Shown here: piece by piece, positions 42,114 to 51,796 of the stretch | How the letters are laid out: each line of letters starts with the position of its first letter | Position numbering within the stretch: position 1 is the stretch's first letter | Assembly (NCBI RefSeq): GCF_001905885.1 | Contig: NZ_LIYH01000006.1 | Span: 552,034-616,033, forward strand | Reading direction: 5' to 3' | DNA length: 64,000 nucleotides | DNA from: Streptomyces sp. CB03234 | GTDB lineage: Bacteria; Actinomycetota; Actinomycetes; Streptomycetales; Streptomycetaceae | Translations under genes and position numbers: made by a program | The notes under the pieces: model-generated | Seen by the model: the letters and a program-made list of their open reading frames with translations, nothing else | Told to the model about the DNA's origin: nothing | Database searches by the model: none

Positions 42114-43412
42114 TCACCGGACCTCGACGAAGCCCTCCACCTCCCGCGCCGCCCGCGCCCCCGGCGCGCCCGCCGCCCGGCCCACCGCCACCGTGCCCAT
42201 CGGGTCCCAGTCGTCCGGCAGCCCCAGCACGTCCCGCACCACGTCCCGGCAGAACATCGTCGACGAAACCCACGCCGACCCCAGCCGCTCGCCCGCCAGC
42301 GCGACCAGGAAGTTCTGTACGCCGGCCCCCGCGGCCACCACGAACATCTCCCGCTCCGCCGTGTCACGCCGCGCGTCCCCGTACCGGTGCGAGCCGTCCA
42401 TCACCAGGCACGGCACCACCAGGTAGGGCGCGCGCCGCAGGACGTCCCCGCGGCGGACCCGCCGCGCGATGGTGTCCTCGCCGAGGCCGTCGGCCCGCAG
42501 GTCCGCGACCCACGCGTCCCGCATCGCGTCCAGCAGCCGCGTCCGCGACTCCGCCGACTCCAGCAGCACGAACCGCCACGGAGTCGTGTGGTGCGGCGCC
42601 GGCGCCGTCAGGGCCGCGGCCACGGCGCGCCGCACCGCGCCCGGGTCCACGGGGTCGTCCGTGAACTCCCGTACCGTCCGCCGCTGCGTCACCGCCTCCC
42701 GCACCGCCTCGGACGTACCGAGCCGGAACATGTCGTCCGCGGCGTCCCGCACCAGCGCACGGGCGCCCTGAGCCCCGTCCTCGACCAGGTGCGCGAGGCC
42801 CCGCACCACCGCGACCGGCAGCCCCGCCGCCTTGCCCTTCACGAGGTCCCCGGCCGCGGCCAGCTCGTCCGCGCCGGCGACCACGGTGGCGACGAGCGGG
42901 TTGCCGTACGCGTCCGTACCGCCGCGCAGGTCGTCCAGCACCCTCACCCCCGCCGCGCCGATCGCCACGTCGGTGACCCCGCTGCGCCACGGCCGCCCGA
43001 AGGTGTCCGTGACGACGACGCCGACGTCCACGCCGAGCGTCTCCCGCAGCCCCACGCGGATGGCCCGCGCGGACGCGTCCGGGTCCTCGGGCAGCAACAG
43101 CACCGTTCCGGCAGGTGTGTTGGACGCGTCGACCCCGGCCGCGGCCATGACCAGCCCCTGCCGGTTCTCGACGATACGAAGGGTTCCGCGCCGCGCCACC
43201 ACCCGTACCGTCTCGGCGTCGATCGCCGCCTCGCGGTCGTCCGCCGCGACGATCCGCCCCTCCGCCTTGCTGACGATCTTGGACGTGACGATCAGCACGT
43301 CACCGTCCACGAGCCCCGGTTCGGTGGCCGCGATCAGCTTGGCGAGGTTGTCCCCGGGCCGTACCTCCGGCAGCCCGGGCAGCGCCCACACGCGGTACGA
43401 GGGGGTCGTCAC
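42114..43412 (-). CDS. fbiB: Coenzyme F420-0:L-glutamate ligase / FMN-dependent reductase (bifunctional FbiB)
   Basis: This 432-residue protein starts at GTG 43412 in a GTGA overlap with fbiA. The N-terminal CofE-type domain (about 1-240) adds gamma-linked glutamates to F420-0; motifs are LIVTSKIVSKAEGR, DTFGRPWRSGVTDVAIG and RGGTDAYGNPL. The C-terminal nitroreductase-like domain (about 245-432, QRRTVREFTDDPVDPGA; APHHTTPWRFV) is the actinobacterial extension that reduces dehydro-F420-0 with FMNH2. Length is as expected for FbiB fusions. It acts directly after FbiA in the pathway. Confidence 0.95.
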   Translation of the reverse strand: MTTPSYRVWALPGLPEVRPGDNLAKLIAATEPGLVDGDVLIVTSKIVSKAEGRIVAADDREAAIDAETVRVVARRGTLRIVENRQGLVMAAAGVDASNTPAGTVLLLPEDPDASARAIRVGLRETLGVDVGVVVTDTFGRPWRSGVTDVAIGAAGVRVLDDLRGGTDAYGNPLVATVVAGADELAAAGDLVKGKAAGLPVAVVRGLAHLVEDGAQGARALVRDAADDMFRLGTSEAVREAVTQRRTVREFTDDPVDPGAVRRAVAAALTAPAPHHTTPWRFVLLESAESRTRLLDAMRDAWVADLRADGLGEDTIARRVRRGDVLRRAPYLVVPCLVMDGSHRYGDARRDTAEREMFVVAAGAGVQNFLVALAGERLGSAWVSSTMFCRDVVRDVLGLPDDWDPMGTVAVGRAAGAPGARAAREVEGFVEVR

Positions 43413-44365
43413 GCGCGTACCTCCTCGGCGAGGGCCAGCGCCTCGCGCGCCATCTCCGCCGTCGCGTCCACGTCCGTCATCATCAGCGGCACCGCCCGGC
43501 ACCGGATGCCGGCCGCCTCGACCTCGCCGACCGTGTCCGCGTCCACCGTGTCGACGAGCCAGCCGTCCAGCAGCCCGGAGCCGTAGTGCTGCGCGACCGC
43601 CGCGGCCGTGGATTCGACGCCCACCGCGGCGAGCACCTTGTCGGCCATGCCGCGCACCGGCGCGTCGCCGACGATGGGGGAGAGGCCCACGACCGGCACG
43701 CCCGCGTCGGCGATCGCCTCGCGGATGCCGGGCACGGCGAGGATGGTGCCGATGGAGACCACCGGGTTCGACGGCGGGAAGAGGACGACGTCGGCGGAGC
43801 CGATCGCGTCCAGCACACCCGGCGCCGGCTTGGCCTGTTCGGCGCCGACCGGCACGACGGCCTGGGCGTCCACGGAGGCGCGCAGCTTCACCCAGTACTC
43901 CTGGAAGTGCACGGCCTTGCGCTCGCCCTCGATCTCGACGGCGACGTGCGTCTCCACCCGGTCGTCGGACATGGGCAGCAGCCGCACGCCTGGCTTCCAC
44001 CGGGCGCACAGCGCCTCGGTGACGGCGCTCAGCGGGTAGCCGGCGCCCAGCATCTGCGTACGGACGATGTGGGTGGCGAAGTCGCGGTCGCCGAGGCCGA
44101 ACCACTCGGGTCCCACTCCGTACGCCGCCAGCTCGCTCTTGACCTGGAAGGTCTCGTCGGCACGCCCCCAGCCCTGCTCCTCGTTGATGCCACCGCCCAG
44201 GGTGTACATCACGGTGTCGAGGTCGGGGCAGACCTTCAGCCCGAACAGATGGATGTCATCACCGGTGTTGCCGATGACCGTGATGTCCGCGTCGGGCGCG
44301 GCCTGCTTGAGGCCACGCAGAAAACGGGCACCGCCGATGCCGCCGGCCAGAACCACAATGCGCAT
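43409..44365 (-). CDS. fbiA: 2-phospho-L-lactate (phosphoenolpyruvate) transferase FbiA/CofD
   Basis: This 318-residue enzyme joins the activated three-carbon phosphoester to FO, giving (dehydro)F420-0. Conserved CofD features are the N-terminal VVLAGGIGGARFLRGL, NTGDDIHLFGLKVCPDLDTVMYTLGG (seen as NTGDDIHLFGL and PDLDTVMYTL) and FPPSNPVVSIGTIL. ATG at 44365. It is translationally coupled to fbiB; the cysteine dioxygenase gene lies 13 bases upstream on the same strand and could be in the same transcript. Confidence 0.95.
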   Translation of the reverse strand: MRIVVLAGGIGGARFLRGLKQAAPDADITVIGNTGDDIHLFGLKVCPDLDTVMYTLGGGINEEQGWGRADETFQVKSELAAYGVGPEWFGLGDRDFATHIVRTQMLGAGYPLSAVTEALCARWKPGVRLLPMSDDRVETHVAVEIEGERKAVHFQEYWVKLRASVDAQAVVPVGAEQAKPAPGVLDAIGSADVVLFPPSNPVVSIGTILAVPGIREAIADAGVPVVGLSPIVGDAPVRGMADKVLAAVGVESTAAAVAQHYGSGLLDGWLVDTVDADTVGEVEAAGIRCRAVPLMMTDVDATAEMAREALALAEEVRA

Positions 44366-44378
44366 GCGGAGCAGTCTG

Positions 44379-44882
44379 TCAGGCGACTACGACATCCCGG
44401 GTCTCCGGGGCGGAGCAGGCGCTGGTGTGCATCGGCATGTCGGTCAGGCCCGGGTAGTAGACGTGCAGGCTGACGGCCGGTTCGAGCGAGTCGTTGACGA
44501 CATCGTGCGCGTAACCCGGCGCGAAGACGCGCTGCGCGCCGGCGTTGAGCACCTGTGCGCCCTTTTCCGTACGTTCCGTCAGTTCGCCTTCGAGGACGGT
44601 CAGTACGCCGGAGGACTCGCCGTGATCATGCATACCCGTGCCCTGTCCGGGCACCCAGGACAGCAGCCACACCTCGTAGCCGGGGCCGGTGCGCAGCCGG
44701 TGGTACCAGCGGGTGGTGGCGTCGTACTCGACGAGGTGCGCCCACTGCGCGCGGTCGGCGGCGATGGACCGGGCCAGCCCGGCGAACTCCGCCACGGTGG
44801 ACGGGTGCTCCTTGGCGGGCTGGAGGAGGTGCTGTACGGCGAGGATGTCGCCGGCGATCTGGAGGTCGCTGTCGCTGTTCAT
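44379..44882 (-). CDS. Cysteine dioxygenase
   Basis: This 167-residue cupin belongs to the type I cysteine dioxygenase family, oxidising cysteine to cysteine sulfinate with O2 at a mononuclear iron. Iron ligands are H85 and H87 (GMHDHGES) and H140 (SLHVYYPG); H126 belongs to the second cupin motif region (PGYAHDV). ATG at 44882 begins MNSDSDLQIAG. It shares strand with fbiA-fbiB. An alternative thiol dioxygenase specificity, for example 3-mercaptopropionate, cannot be excluded. Confidence 0.9.
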   Translation of the reverse strand: MNSDSDLQIAGDILAVQHLLQPAKEHPSTVAEFAGLARSIAADRAQWAHLVEYDATTRWYHRLRTGPGYEVWLLSWVPGQGTGMHDHGESSGVLTVLEGELTERTEKGAQVLNAGAQRVFAPGYAHDVVNDSLEPAVSLHVYYPGLTDMPMHTSACSAPETRDVVVA

Positions 44883-45439
44883 GGGATACGGGGGTTCCTC
44901 GAGAGAAACAGGTCCGGAAACCGGAAGGCTGAAAACAGACGCTGGGGAGAAGACGCTGGAGCGCTACGGCATCAACAGCTGGAACAGCGACAGCAACAGC
45001 GACAGAGCGGCTGGAGAGCCCGGGCAGCGCTGCGGGACCCACGGGCGTGGGTCGCGAGGAACGCTGTGGTCGCTGGCATGCAAACAAGGTGACTGGCTCG
45101 ATGTACGCCTGTCAACCCAATGCCCGATTTGGCGGCAATGTTTCACCTCATCCGGTTACTCCGTCCGGAGAAAGGTTTGTGCTGTCAGGGGTCAGGACAC
45201 ATGCCGCTGCAACCGCCCGCGCAAACGTCGTCGCCCTCTCGTGACCTGACTGTGATCCGGGTCGCTTCACCGGCTCGACCGCAACAAGATCGAAGCGGCG
45301 GACGTCCTCCCTTGAAGACGTGGTGAAAGGGAGGATGCGGGCGAGGTGGCGGCATGTGTCTCATTTTTGCTGATTTGAACACTTTCCGCATAGCCTTGGT
45401 TCCGCAGAGTGAATACCGGGCCCAATAGCAGATCCCAGC
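44883..45439. other. Intergenic region between cysteine dioxygenase and whiB
   Basis: These about 560 bases hold the leftward promoter of the dioxygenase gene and the distal upstream region of whiB. A short CAGCGACAG direct repeat (around 44985-45005) and an AT-rich stretch near 45360-45420 are visible. No RNA gene or convincing small ORF was found. Confidence 0.4.
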
Positions 45440-45469
45440 TTGACTGGCCCGGAGCACCACACTTGTAAT
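45440..45469 (+). promoter_or_regulatory. Candidate whiB promoter
   Basis: TTGACT (45440-45445) and TGTAAT (45464-45469) are separated by 18 bases and lie about 75 bases before the whiB ATG. They match the housekeeping consensus in 5 of 6 positions each. S. coelicolor whiB is known to have two promoters, one developmentally controlled; which one this would be cannot be told. Confidence 0.5.
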
Positions 45470-45545
45470 TTCACTCGTGTCGTTCGGCCGAAAAATTCGA
45501 CAAACGGCCACATCACGGGGACGCAAAGACCGACGAGGGGCGCAC

Positions 45546-45809
45546 ATGACCGAGTTGTTCCAGGAACTGCTGGTCGAGGACGCGGATGAGGAACTCGGCT
45601 GGCAGGAGCGCGCGTTGTGCGCCCAGACGGATCCGGAGTCCTTCTTCCCCGAGAAGGGCGGATCCACCCGCGAGGCCAAGAAGGTCTGCCTCGCCTGCGA
45701 AGTCCGCTCGGAATGCCTCGAGTACGCGCTCGCCAATGACGAAAGATTCGGAATCTGGGGCGGTCTGTCGGAGCGCGAGCGCCGCCGCCTGAAAAAAGCG
45801 GCGGTCTGA
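45546..45809 (+). CDS. whiB: WhiB sporulation regulator (Wbl family)
   Basis: This 87-residue protein has the length of S. coelicolor WhiB. The four iron-sulfur cluster cysteines are C25, C48, C51 and C57; the Wbl turn G-I-W-G-G is at 69-73 and the basic DNA-contact tail is RERRRLKKAAV. WhiB acts with WhiA to trigger sporulation septation in aerial hyphae. ATG at 45546 follows GAGG; the upstream GTG at 45477 would add unconserved residues. The gene stands alone with long flanks on both sides. Confidence 0.96.
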   Translation: MTELFQELLVEDADEELGWQERALCAQTDPESFFPEKGGSTREAKKVCLACEVRSECLEYALANDERFGIWGGLSERERRRLKKAAV

Positions 45810-46586
45810 CGCCACCGCCCGGCGGGGTCGGAGCGAGGCCCGGCCGCCGTGCCCTGCGCCCGGAGCGGTCCGCTCCGGGCCGCCCGGCCCATTCGGCGCC
45901 CTGTCCGCCGCACGAGCGCGGCCACTGCCGGCGCAGCCCCCGCGCGTGCCGGCCGGCCTCGGCACCTGCCACGCGAGCCCGCCGCCCGGCCCTCTGCCCA
46001 CCTGGTGCCCAACCACGCGAGCGCGCCCGCCCGGCGCCCGCGCCCGCCCGGCACCTGCGGCGCGAGCGTGCCGCCTGCCGTGCCGCGCGCTGCCCGACAC
46101 CTGCCGCGCGAGCGTGCCGCCCGACGGCACCCGCGGAACCCACCGCGTGCCCCGTTGAGCCCGCCGTTCCGGCCCTTGCCCGCTGGCCGTCTGCCGCACG
46201 TCCGTGCGCCCGCGGCGCGGACCCGGCCCGTCCGGCCGCGGAGCCGCCCGCGGCATCCGAACCCGCCGAACCCCGCCGGGCACCGCAGCGCCGCCCGCGG
46301 CATCTTGAACCCGCAGGGCACCGCAGCGCATCCGCCGGGCGCCCGGCGCCGGGGGATTCCGGCGCCGCCGCGACAGGCGGGCCGCCGTCGTGGCGGGTGC
46401 CCGATCGGCCATCGAGCGGCGGGGACCGGCCAAACCGTGCACACACGTACGTAAAGAACGGCCGTCCACCCGGGCTCTGTCCACAGGCGGCGGACCGGCA
46501 TCGTGCCAGCCATTAGTGTGGGCCTCCGTCCAAGACGCTCCAACGCCCCCCCGCGGGCGACCCCCGGCCGGAGGGCCCGTAACCCG
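45810..46586. repeat. Extremely GC-rich, repeat-containing intergenic region downstream of whiB
   Basis: In these 777 bases a block of the type CACCTGC-GCGCGAGCGTGCCGCC occurs three times (about 45963-45989, 46052-46077, 46098-46123). A second pair (CCGCGGCATC...GAACCCGC...GGGCACCGCAGCGC) occurs at about 46249-46291 and 46297-46331. Reading frames are open but lack a codon pattern different from the repeat. No function is apparent; it includes the promoter of the glycosyltransferase gene near 46440-46580. Confidence 0.55.
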
Positions 46587-49500
46587 ATGTCCGCCACCAC
46601 AGCCGCGTTCACTCCCGCTTCCCCCACCCAGCAGCCCGAGTTCCCGAAGCACGTCGTCACCGCCGTGCTCGTGTCCCACGACGGTGCCCGGTGGCTGCCG
46701 GACGTCCTCGCCGGGCTGCTCGGTCAGGAACGTCCCGTACAGAACGTCATCGCCGCCGACACCGGCAGCGCCGACGACTCCGCGCGGCTGGTCACCGAGG
46801 CCATCGGCGACGACCGGGTGCTGCACCTCGCGCGGCGTACGGGCTTCGGCGCCGCCGTCGACGAGGCCGCCCGTACCGCGCCCGTCCTCGGCCCCGAGGA
46901 GCTGCCGTACCTGAAGCGGCCCAGCGGCTGGGACCCGGTCAGCAGGACCTGGCGCGACGAGGCGTACGACATGCCCGAGCTGCCGCACGGCGAGCCCGTC
47001 CAGTGGCTCTGGCTGCTGCACGACGACGCCGCCCCCGAGCCCGGCGCCCTCGCCGAGCTGCTGCGCGTGGCGGACGGCGACGAGTACGCGGCGATCGTCG
47101 GGCCCAAGCTGCGCGGCTGGTACGACCGCAAGCAGCTCCTTGAGGTGGGCGTCTCCATCGCCAACAGCGGCCGCCGCTGGACCGGCCTGGACCGGCGCGA
47201 GCAGGACCAGGGCCAGCACGACCAGGTCCGCTCCGTCCTGTCCGTCTCCAGCGCCGGCATGCTCATCCGCCGCGACGTCTTCGAGGAGCTCGGCGGCTTC
47301 GACCGCCGCCTGCCCCTGATGCGTGACGACGTCGACCTGTGCTGGCGTGCCCACTGCGCCGGCCACCGCGTCCTCGTCGCCCCCGACGCCGTCCTCCGGC
47401 ACGCCGAGGCGTCCGCGCGCGAGCGGCGCACCGTGGACTGCGTGGGCCGCTCCGTCGCGAGCCCCCACCGTGTCGACAAGGCGGGCGCCGTCTACACGCT
47501 GCTCGCCAACGCGCGCGGCCTCGCCTTCCCCTGGGTCCTGCTCCGCCTCGTCGTCGGCACCCTCCTCCGTACCCTCGCCTACCTCGTCGGCAAGGCGCCC
47601 GGCCAGGCCGTGGACGAAGTCATGGGCCTGTTCGGCACGTTGCTGCGGCCCGAGAGGATCATCGCCGCCCGCCGCAGAAGGAAGCGGAGGGCCGTCGAGG
47701 CGTCCGAGCTGCGGGCGCTGTTCCCGCCACCCGGCGCCACCGTGCGCGCCACCGTCGAACAGGTCATGTCCAACTTCGGTGGCAGTGACGCCGATTCGGG
47801 CGGCTCACGGCACGGCGCGGTCGAGTCCGGCCCCGGCGGGGACGACGCCGACTACCTGGAGATCGAGCAGTTCGCCCGCCTCAAGAAGATCGCCCGCAAG
47901 CCGGGCCCGGTCCTCTTCGCCCTGCTGCTCGTCGTGTCGGTGGTGGCGTGCCGCGGCCTGTTCGGCGGCGGCTCCCTCGCGGGCGGCGCGCTGCTGCCCG
48001 TCCCCGACGGAGTCGGGGAGTTGTGGGGCCGGTACGCGGAGGCGTGGCACCCGCTCGGCACCGGCGGCACGCAGACCGCCCCGCCGTACCTCGCGGTCCT
48101 CGCCGCCCTCTCCGCCGTGTTCCTCGGCTCCACCGGCCTCGCCCTCACCGTGCTGCTCGTCTGCTCGGTGCCGCTGGCCGGCATCACCGCGTACTTCGCC
48201 TCTCGCTCCCTGGTCCAGTCGCGGCTCCTGCGCGCCTGGGGAGCCGTCGCGTACGCCTTCCTGCCCGCCGCCACCGGCGCCCTGGCGACCGGGCGGCTCG
48301 GCACGGCCGTCCTCGCGGTCCTGCTGCCGCTGATCGCCCGGGCCGCCGTCGCCGCGCACGGACTGCGCGGGGGCGGACGCGGCAGCTGGCGTGCCACCTG
48401 GGCGTACGCCTTCCTGCTCACCTTCACCATGGCCTTCACGCCCGTCGTCTGGCCGCTGGCGGTCGTCCTCGGGGCGGCGGTCCTGGTGCTGCGGCGCGAC
48501 GACATCGTCGCGTACGGGCTGCGCTTCGTCGCCGCCGTCGGCACACCGCTGCTGCTGCTCGCCCCCTGGTCCCTGTCCCTGCTGACCGACCCGGCCGCCT
48601 TCTTCAAGGAGGCCGGTATGGCGTTCGGTACGGGGGCGGCGACCCCGCTCGACCTGCTCGGCGTCTCCCCGGGCGGGCCCAAGGCCGCCGGCGGGCTCGT
48701 CCTGATCGGCCTGGTCCTGGCGGCGCTCGCGGCCCTGCTCCGCGCGGAGCGGCAGTTCGCCATCCGTACGGCGTGGGTCACGGCTGTCGTCGCCCTGGTC
48801 TTCGCGGTGCTCGTCAACGGCTCCGGCGACGGCTCCGGCTGGGCCGGGCCCGCCACCCTCGTGTACGGCATCGCGCTGCTGGCCGCCGGCATGCTCGGCG
48901 CGGAGGGCGGGCGTACGCGCGTCGCCTCCCAGAGCTTCGGCTGGCGCCAGCCCGTCGCCGTGCTGATCGCGCTGGCCGCCGCGGCCGGCCCGGTGATCTG
49001 TGCGGCCGGCTGGATGATCGGCGGCGCTGCCGGTCCTCTGGAGCGGCGCGACCCGGTCCAGGTGCCCGCGTTCGTCGCGGAGGAGAGCGGCACCCGGGAC
49101 CAGCCGCGCACCCTGGTCCTGGGCGGCGCCTCGTCCGCGGAGGTCCCGTACACCCTGCTCCGCGGCTCGGGCGCCCGCCTCGGCGACGCCGAGCTGGCCG
49201 CGGCGGGCGGCGGCGACGCGCGCCTCGACAAGGTCGTCGCGCACCTGGTCGCCGGCTCCGGCGCGGACCAGACGGACCAGCTGAGCGGCTTCGCGATCCG
49301 GTACGTCCTGGTGCGGGACGGGGCGCCGCGCCAGATGAGCCGCGTCCTGGACGCCACGCCGGGGCTCACCCGGCTCAGCCAGCTGGACGGCAGCGCCCTG
49401 TGGCGGGTGGACCGCCAGGTCGCGCGGGCCACCATCGTCCCGGGCGGCGACGGCAAGGGCGAGCGGCTGCCGGTCGCCTCCGGGCCCGTCGAGGCGCACA

Positions 49501-50273
49501 CCGAGATCCCGTCGGGCGGCGACGGCCGCGTCCTGCGCATCGCGGACCGCGCGGACGACGGCTGGCAGGCGACGATCGACGGCCGGCCGCTGAAGAAGAC
49601 GGTCGTCGACGGCTGGGCGCAGGGCTTCGAGCTGCCCGCCGAAGGCGGGCGCCTGGACCTGACGTACGACAACCCCGTCACCCACACCGCCTGGGTCTGG
49701 ACGCAGGTCTCCCTCGCCGTGGTCCTCCTGGTGCTGGCCCTGCCGGGGCGGCGCCGGGACGTGGACGACGACCTGCCGGAGGAGGAGCAGCCCGCCGTGA
49801 CCGCCGAGGACCTGGCGGGCGACGGCCGCCGGGCGCGCCGGCTGCGTGCGGCCGCCGCCGAGGCAGCGGAGGGCGGCCCGGAGACGGCTTCCGGGGCCGA
49901 GCCGCCCGCCGGGCCCGTGCCGCCGCCCGTGCCGCCCGTACCGGACACCGATCCGTACGCGGCGCAGACCGTGGACGGGGTGCCGCAGCAGCCCTCCTAC
50001 GGGGAGTGGGCGGACGGCCAGGCGCACGCCGCCTACCCGGCCGACCCGGCACAGCAGCAGTACCAGGCCGACCCGTACTACCAGCAGCAGTACCCGCAGT
50101 ACGGCCAGTACGAGCAGTACCAGCAGCCGTATGAACAGGGCCAGTACGACCAGGGCCAGTACGAGCAGGGCCAGTACGACCAGCAGTACCCGCCGGGCCA
50201 GTACGAGCAGCAGCAGGGTTACGGCTACGAGTACGACAACGAGCAGCGTCCCGACGGGAGCAGCAACCAGTGA
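46587..50273 (+). CDS. Large membrane GT2 glycosyltransferase with Gln/Tyr-rich tail
   Basis: This 1228-residue protein starts at ATG 46587 after GGAGGG. Residues about 20-330 are a GT2 domain (VTAVLVSHDGARWLPDVL; LLHDDAAPEPGAL as the DXD-like site; RDDVDLCWRAHCAGH). From about 430 to 850 there are a dozen or more membrane helices, followed by an extracellular region (about 860-1040, ending DLTYDNPVTHTAWVW), a final helix (about 1040-1055), and a cytoplasmic tail. The last 75 residues are Gln/Tyr repeats (GQYDQ, GQYEQ). The DUF5719 gene is coupled by a GTGA-type overlap. Conserved beside whiB in actinobacteria; substrate unknown, wall or lipoglycan assembly likely. Confidence 0.88.
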   Translation: MSATTAAFTPASPTQQPEFPKHVVTAVLVSHDGARWLPDVLAGLLGQERPVQNVIAADTGSADDSARLVTEAIGDDRVLHLARRTGFGAAVDEAARTAPVLGPEELPYLKRPSGWDPVSRTWRDEAYDMPELPHGEPVQWLWLLHDDAAPEPGALAELLRVADGDEYAAIVGPKLRGWYDRKQLLEVGVSIANSGRRWTGLDRREQDQGQHDQVRSVLSVSSAGMLIRRDVFEELGGFDRRLPLMRDDVDLCWRAHCAGHRVLVAPDAVLRHAEASARERRTVDCVGRSVASPHRVDKAGAVYTLLANARGLAFPWVLLRLVVGTLLRTLAYLVGKAPGQAVDEVMGLFGTLLRPERIIAARRRRKRRAVEASELRALFPPPGATVRATVEQVMSNFGGSDADSGGSRHGAVESGPGGDDADYLEIEQFARLKKIARKPGPVLFALLLVVSVVACRGLFGGGSLAGGALLPVPDGVGELWGRYAEAWHPLGTGGTQTAPPYLAVLAALSAVFLGSTGLALTVLLVCSVPLAGITAYFASRSLVQSRLLRAWGAVAYAFLPAATGALATGRLGTAVLAVLLPLIARAAVAAHGLRGGGRGSWRATWAYAFLLTFTMAFTPVVWPLAVVLGAAVLVLRRDDIVAYGLRFVAAVGTPLLLLAPWSLSLLTDPAAFFKEAGMAFGTGAATPLDLLGVSPGGPKAAGGLVLIGLVLAALAALLRAERQFAIRTAWVTAVVALVFAVLVNGSGDGSGWAGPATLVYGIALLAAGMLGAEGGRTRVASQSFGWRQPVAVLIALAAAAGPVICAAGWMIGGAAGPLERRDPVQVPAFVAEESGTRDQPRTLVLGGASSAEVPYTLLRGSGARLGDAELAAAGGGDARLDKVVAHLVAGSGADQTDQLSGFAIRYVLVRDGAPRQMSRVLDATPGLTRLSQLDGSALWRVDRQVARATIVPGGDGKGERLPVASGPVEAHTEIPSGGDGRVLRIADRADDGWQATIDGRPLKKTVVDGWAQGFELPAEGGRLDLTYDNPVTHTAWVWTQVSLAVVLLVLALPGRRRDVDDDLPEEEQPAVTAEDLAGDGRRARRLRAAAAEAAEGGPETASGAEPPAGPVPPPVPPVPDTDPYAAQTVDGVPQQPSYGEWADGQAHAAYPADPAQQQYQADPYYQQQYPQYGQYEQYQQPYEQGQYDQGQYEQGQYDQQYPPGQYEQQQGYGYEYDNEQRPDGSSNQ

Positions 50274-51796
50274 ACCGGACGACCCTCTCCCTCGCCGCCG
50301 CCGTCACCGCCCTCGCCGCGGTCACCGGTTTCGCCGCCCTGTCCGCCCCGGAGGGCGGCACCGGGACGGTGACGAACACCGCCCTCCCGGCGCGGCTCCC
50401 GGTCGAGCGCTCCACCCTGCTGTGCCCGGCACCGAGCAACTCCGAGGTCGCCGAGACGGTGTACACGTCGTTCACGCCGGTGGGCGAGGGCGAGGGCGCC
50501 GGCCAGGCGGAGCTGAAGCCGTCCGCCGCCACCGCGGACGAGACGACGGCCGACCCGAAGAAGGCGAGTACGGCCAAGAAGGCCCCCGCCGCCGACAAGC
50601 CCGTCGTCGCCCTCACCCAGCCCGGCAAGCCGGTCTCCGCCGAGGCCGACGGCGGCGACGCGCCCGCCCTGGTCGGCTCGGCCTCCGGGCGGCTCGCCCC
50701 GGGCTGGACCGCGCAGCAGACCACCAAGGTCCCGGCGGGCGGCGGGCGCGGCATGCTCGGCGTCAGCTGCACGGCGCCCGACACGGACTTCTGGTTCCCC
50801 GGCGCCTCGACCGCCGCGCAGCGCGCGGACTACGTCCACCTGACCAACCCCGACGACACGGCCACCGTCGCCGACATCGAGCTGTACGGGCCGAACGGCG
50901 CCCTGAAGACGCAGCTCACGGAAGGCATCACGGTCCCGGCCCGGTCGAGCGTGCCCGTCCTGCTGTCCACCCTGACGGCCGACCCGGCCGCCGAGGACGT
51001 CACGGTCCACGTCGCGACCCGCAGCGGGCGGGTGGGCGCGGTGGTGCGCTCCGCCGACGAGAAGCTCGGCAGCGACTGGCTGCCCGCGTCGGCCGACCCG
51101 GCCGGGACGCTGGTCCTGCCCGGCATCCCGGCGGACGCCACGTCGGTACGGCTGGTGGCGTACGCGCCGGGCGAGGACGACGCCCAGCTGAAGGTGCAGC
51201 TGGCGGGCCCGGCCGGCACGATCGTCCCGGCCGAGGCGCGGGAGCTGCATGTGAAGTCGGGGATGACGGCGGCCGTCGACCTCAAGGACGTCACGCGCGG
51301 CGAGGCCGGGTCGCTGCTGCTGTCCCCGGCGCAGAAGGGGCGGGCCACCCCGGTGGTCGCCGCGCTGCGCGTCGTGCGCGGCAAGGGCGGCGACCAGGAG
51401 GTGGCGTTCATCCCGGCGACCGGGCCGGTGGGGGAGCGGGCGACGGCGGCGGACAACCGGGCCAAGGGCACCACCCTGTCGCTGACGGCGCCCGGCGAGA
51501 CCGCCGAGGTCAAGGTCACCGCGTCGGCGGGCACCGAGGGCGGTACGCCGGCCACCAAGACGTACACGGTCAAGGGCGGTACGACGCTGGCGGTCGCGCC
51601 GCCGGTGCCGGCCGGGCTGAAGGGCTCGTACGCGCTGACCGTGGAGACGGTCTCGGGCGGGCCGGTGCACGCGGCGCGCACGCTGGCCGAGCCGGACGAC
51701 GGCATCCCGATGTTCACGGTCCAGACCCTCGCCGACGACCGGGGCACGGTCGAGGTCCCCACGGCCCGGCAGGACCTGTCGGTCCTCGGAGACTGA
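50270..51796 (+). CDS. DUF5719 family secreted protein
   Basis: This 508-residue protein starts at GTG 50270, overlapping the stop of the glycosyltransferase gene. It has an N-terminal signal/anchor (LSLAAAVTALAAVTGFAAL) and two cysteines (LLCPAPSNSEV near residue 45 and GVSCTAPD near 165). Repeated beta-sandwich segments follow (VHLTNPDDTATVADIELYG, seen as TNPDDTATVADIELYG). The family is found next to membrane glycosyltransferases in actinobacteria; the protein probably works outside the membrane with its partner. No enzymatic motif is visible. Confidence 0.83.
   Translation: MNRTTLSLAAAVTALAAVTGFAALSAPEGGTGTVTNTALPARLPVERSTLLCPAPSNSEVAETVYTSFTPVGEGEGAGQAELKPSAATADETTADPKKASTAKKAPAADKPVVALTQPGKPVSAEADGGDAPALVGSASGRLAPGWTAQQTTKVPAGGGRGMLGVSCTAPDTDFWFPGASTAAQRADYVHLTNPDDTATVADIELYGPNGALKTQLTEGITVPARSSVPVLLSTLTADPAAEDVTVHVATRSGRVGAVVRSADEKLGSDWLPASADPAGTLVLPGIPADATSVRLVAYAPGEDDAQLKVQLAGPAGTIVPAEARELHVKSGMTAAVDLKDVTRGEAGSLLLSPAQKGRATPVVAALRVVRGKGGDQEVAFIPATGPVGERATAADNRAKGTTLSLTAPGETAEVKVTASAGTEGGTPATKTYTVKGGTTLAVAPPVPAGLKGSYALTVETVSGGPVHAARTLAEPDDGIPMFTVQTLADDRGTVEVPTARQDLSVLGD

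Noticed and set aside
44964..45146. Leader-peptide-like small ORF upstream of the cysteine dioxygenase gene
   Set aside because: The 60-residue frame has no good ribosome-binding site, no cluster of cysteine codons and no attenuator-like hairpin.
47805..50027. Long minus-strand open frames opposite the glycosyltransferase
   Set aside because: They are complements of a gene with clear domains and codon bias, and have no recognisable motif.
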